This document shows, piece by piece, positions 63,061 through 64,000 of a stretch of DNA of 64,000 nt. The notes beneath the pieces are model-generated. The model worked only from the letters and a program-made list of their open reading frames with translations. It did not search any database and was not told the DNA's origin. A program made the translations under genes and the position numbers. The first letter of the stretch is position 1. Each line of letters starts with the position of its first letter. The stretch is from an uncultured Verrucomicrobiota bacterium (GTDB taxonomy: Bacteria; Verrucomicrobiota; Kiritimatiellia; CAIVKH01), in the NCBI GenBank assembly GCA_937996795.1, contig CALKUH010000017.1, forward strand, positions 3,844 through 67,843, given 5' to 3'.

Positions 63061-63738
63061 ATGAAAACTGTGGATCGCATTAAATTCGCGCAAAAGCTGG
63101 CCAGCGGACGCAAGGTGCTGGACATCGGTGGACAGAAGATGGCGGACTGTGATCCCAACAGTCCGTTCGCAAAACAGTATTCTGGAATTGAGCTGGCCGC
63201 CTCCGAATATCGAATTGTGGATTACCAGAAGCAGCCGACGGTCGATTATTTGATCGACTTCAACAAGCCGGAGTCGATTGCGGAAATTCGACAGGTTCTG
63301 TCCGACTATCGCCCAGAGGTCATCTTCTGCATGGAGACGCTGGAACACATCAACTACCACTTTGAGTTGATGAACGCGATGGCAGAGTCCGTGGAGAGGG
63401 ATGGAACCCTTGTGTTTATTACGATTCCGAACAACGGGAACTGGGTGTTCAATGCGTTGGGGTGGAATCACGACCATTCTGTTGGCTTTTTCAGGGACAT
63501 TGCGTGCCGCTTTGTTGTGCGGGCTGAACTGGGCCGCCATGAAGTCTTGATCGCTCCATGCATGCAGAAGTATCTGTGGTACTGGCCTTTCGTTTATGCG
63601 CTTTCATTCTTCCAGCCGTTCAGTTGGGGATTCCTGATTCTTCCGCGCGGCTACCATCCTGATCCTTTGATTTCAGCCGAGATTGCTGAATTGCGCGAGT
63701 TTTCCGCCCGGATTCCCGCCTTGAAACCCAAGCGCTAA
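63061..63738 (+). CDS. Class I SAM-dependent methyltransferase-like protein
   Basis: 225 residues. VLDIGGQKMADCD is a motif I variant, PEVIFCMETLEHINY fits motif II/III, and GTLVFITIPNNGN follows. A hydrophobic stretch (YWPFVYALSFFQPFSWGFLI) near the end suggests membrane contact. The codon use and GC content are visibly lower than in the preceding genes, suggesting a different origin. Substrate unknown; methylation of surface sugars is a guess from similar proteins near glycan loci. Confidence 0.7.
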   Translation: MKTVDRIKFAQKLASGRKVLDIGGQKMADCDPNSPFAKQYSGIELAASEYRIVDYQKQPTVDYLIDFNKPESIAEIRQVLSDYRPEVIFCMETLEHINYHFELMNAMAESVERDGTLVFITIPNNGNWVFNALGWNHDHSVGFFRDIACRFVVRAELGRHEVLIAPCMQKYLWYWPFVYALSFFQPFSWGFLILPRGYHPDPLISAEIAELREFSARIPALKPKR

Positions 63739-63855
63739 TCGTCTTTATCTAATCGGTTTTGTTCAAAAACAATATTGCCTGGCCGCCATAGATCCGGCAG
63801 AATCACAACGTGCGCAAGTAGAGCTATGCGCTGCGTTGATGAAAGCGAGGCGATT

Positions 63856-64000
63856 ATGCCACATCGAACAGGTTCCGATCTTCTGCGCCCTCTGTTTTGG
63901 GTCGCTTTGATGTGGCTGTGTGCATCCCGTGTCGATGCGCTTACTCGTTATGTATCTCCCTCTGGCGGGCATGTTGCGCCCTACACGGACTGGGCGAGTG
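63856..64000 (+). CDS. Secreted repeat/adhesin-type protein, N-terminus only
   Basis: The ATG at 63856 opens a frame that runs off the window. A signal peptide (LFWVALMWLCASRVDA) is followed by LTRYVSPSGGHVAPYTDWAS. The motif YVSPSGGHVAPYTxWA, from memory, starts many large Kiritimatiellota/Verrucomicrobia secreted proteins with right-handed beta-helix or immunoglobulin-like repeats. The 3' part is missing. The gap 63739-63855 holds no other gene. Confidence 0.65.
   Translation, partial: MPHRTGSDLLRPLFWVALMWLCASRVDALTRYVSPSGGHVAPYTDWAS

Overview
The window is GC-rich, densely coded bacterial DNA with short intergenic gaps and many 4-base start/stop overlaps. It carries Gram-negative envelope genes (an LpxL/HtrB-type acyltransferase, an ExbB/ExbD/TonB-type module). 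It also has a sulfatase, an octaheme cytochrome with HEAT/TPR repeats, a HARE-type winged-helix protein and, at the right edge, the start of a secreted protein with a 'YVSPSGGHVAPYTDWA' motif. Together these suggest a member of the PVC group, plausibly Kiritimatiellota or Verrucomicrobiota. That placement is inference; there is no rRNA here to test it.

Layout. 1-5 kb: the 3' end of a TrpB-like gene, a glycine-rich RRM protein, surE, a long (Alu-containing) SRP RNA, then dnaX-ybaB-recR. 5-11 kb, minus strand: a mutarotase-like gene, tRNA-Asn, a HARE-HTH protein, and a tight run of HMA-like protein, pepA, purC, xerD-like and rnc. 11-19.6 kb: a membrane protein joining an alpha/alpha-barrel-like region to TPRs, an SH3b protein, and a small catabolic set (Gfo/Idh/MocA oxidoreductase, esterase, sulfatase, aldo/keto-reductase-like protein, secreted beta-sandwich-like protein). 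19.8-27.4 kb: uvrA, then an overlapping five-gene operon (large periplasmic TPR protein, ExbB, ExbD, TonB-like protein, mini zinc ribbon). 27.4-34 kb: hisD-hisC-DUF3592, tadA-like, lipA, an LpxL-like acyltransferase and a GT2 glycosyltransferase. 34-40.5 kb, minus strand: a DUF368 transporter, two large multi-pass GT-C-like proteins and an RmlD-like reductase. 40.6-47 kb: pgi, a giant LuxR-type ATPase regulator, a GNAT acetyltransferase and a homocysteine methyltransferase. 46.9-55.6 kb: an octaheme cytochrome, dinB, a TSUP permease, and the rpoD-dnaG-cvpA block. 55.8-62.8 kb: a TVP38/TMEM64 protein, two tandem DUF4139-like proteins, transketolase and a PHP phosphatase. 62.8-64 kb: initiator tRNA-Met, a strong terminator, a lower-GC methyltransferase and the start of the secreted protein.

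Most genes are housekeeping. The less ordinary content is (i) a pair-wise repeated element, core TTTACAGACGTTGCA, present at three loci as two copies about 31 bp apart; (ii) the TPR-ExbB-ExbD-TonB-zinc-ribbon operon; (iii) several different inverted-repeat families between genes, one of them inside the cytochrome reading frame; (iv) the long-form SRP RNA; and (v) an initiator tRNA with a non-canonical anticodon stem. No gene stretch is interrupted by more than about 300 bases without a gene except 1938-2357, which holds the SRP RNA. I saw no CRISPR array, transposase, phage gene or rRNA.
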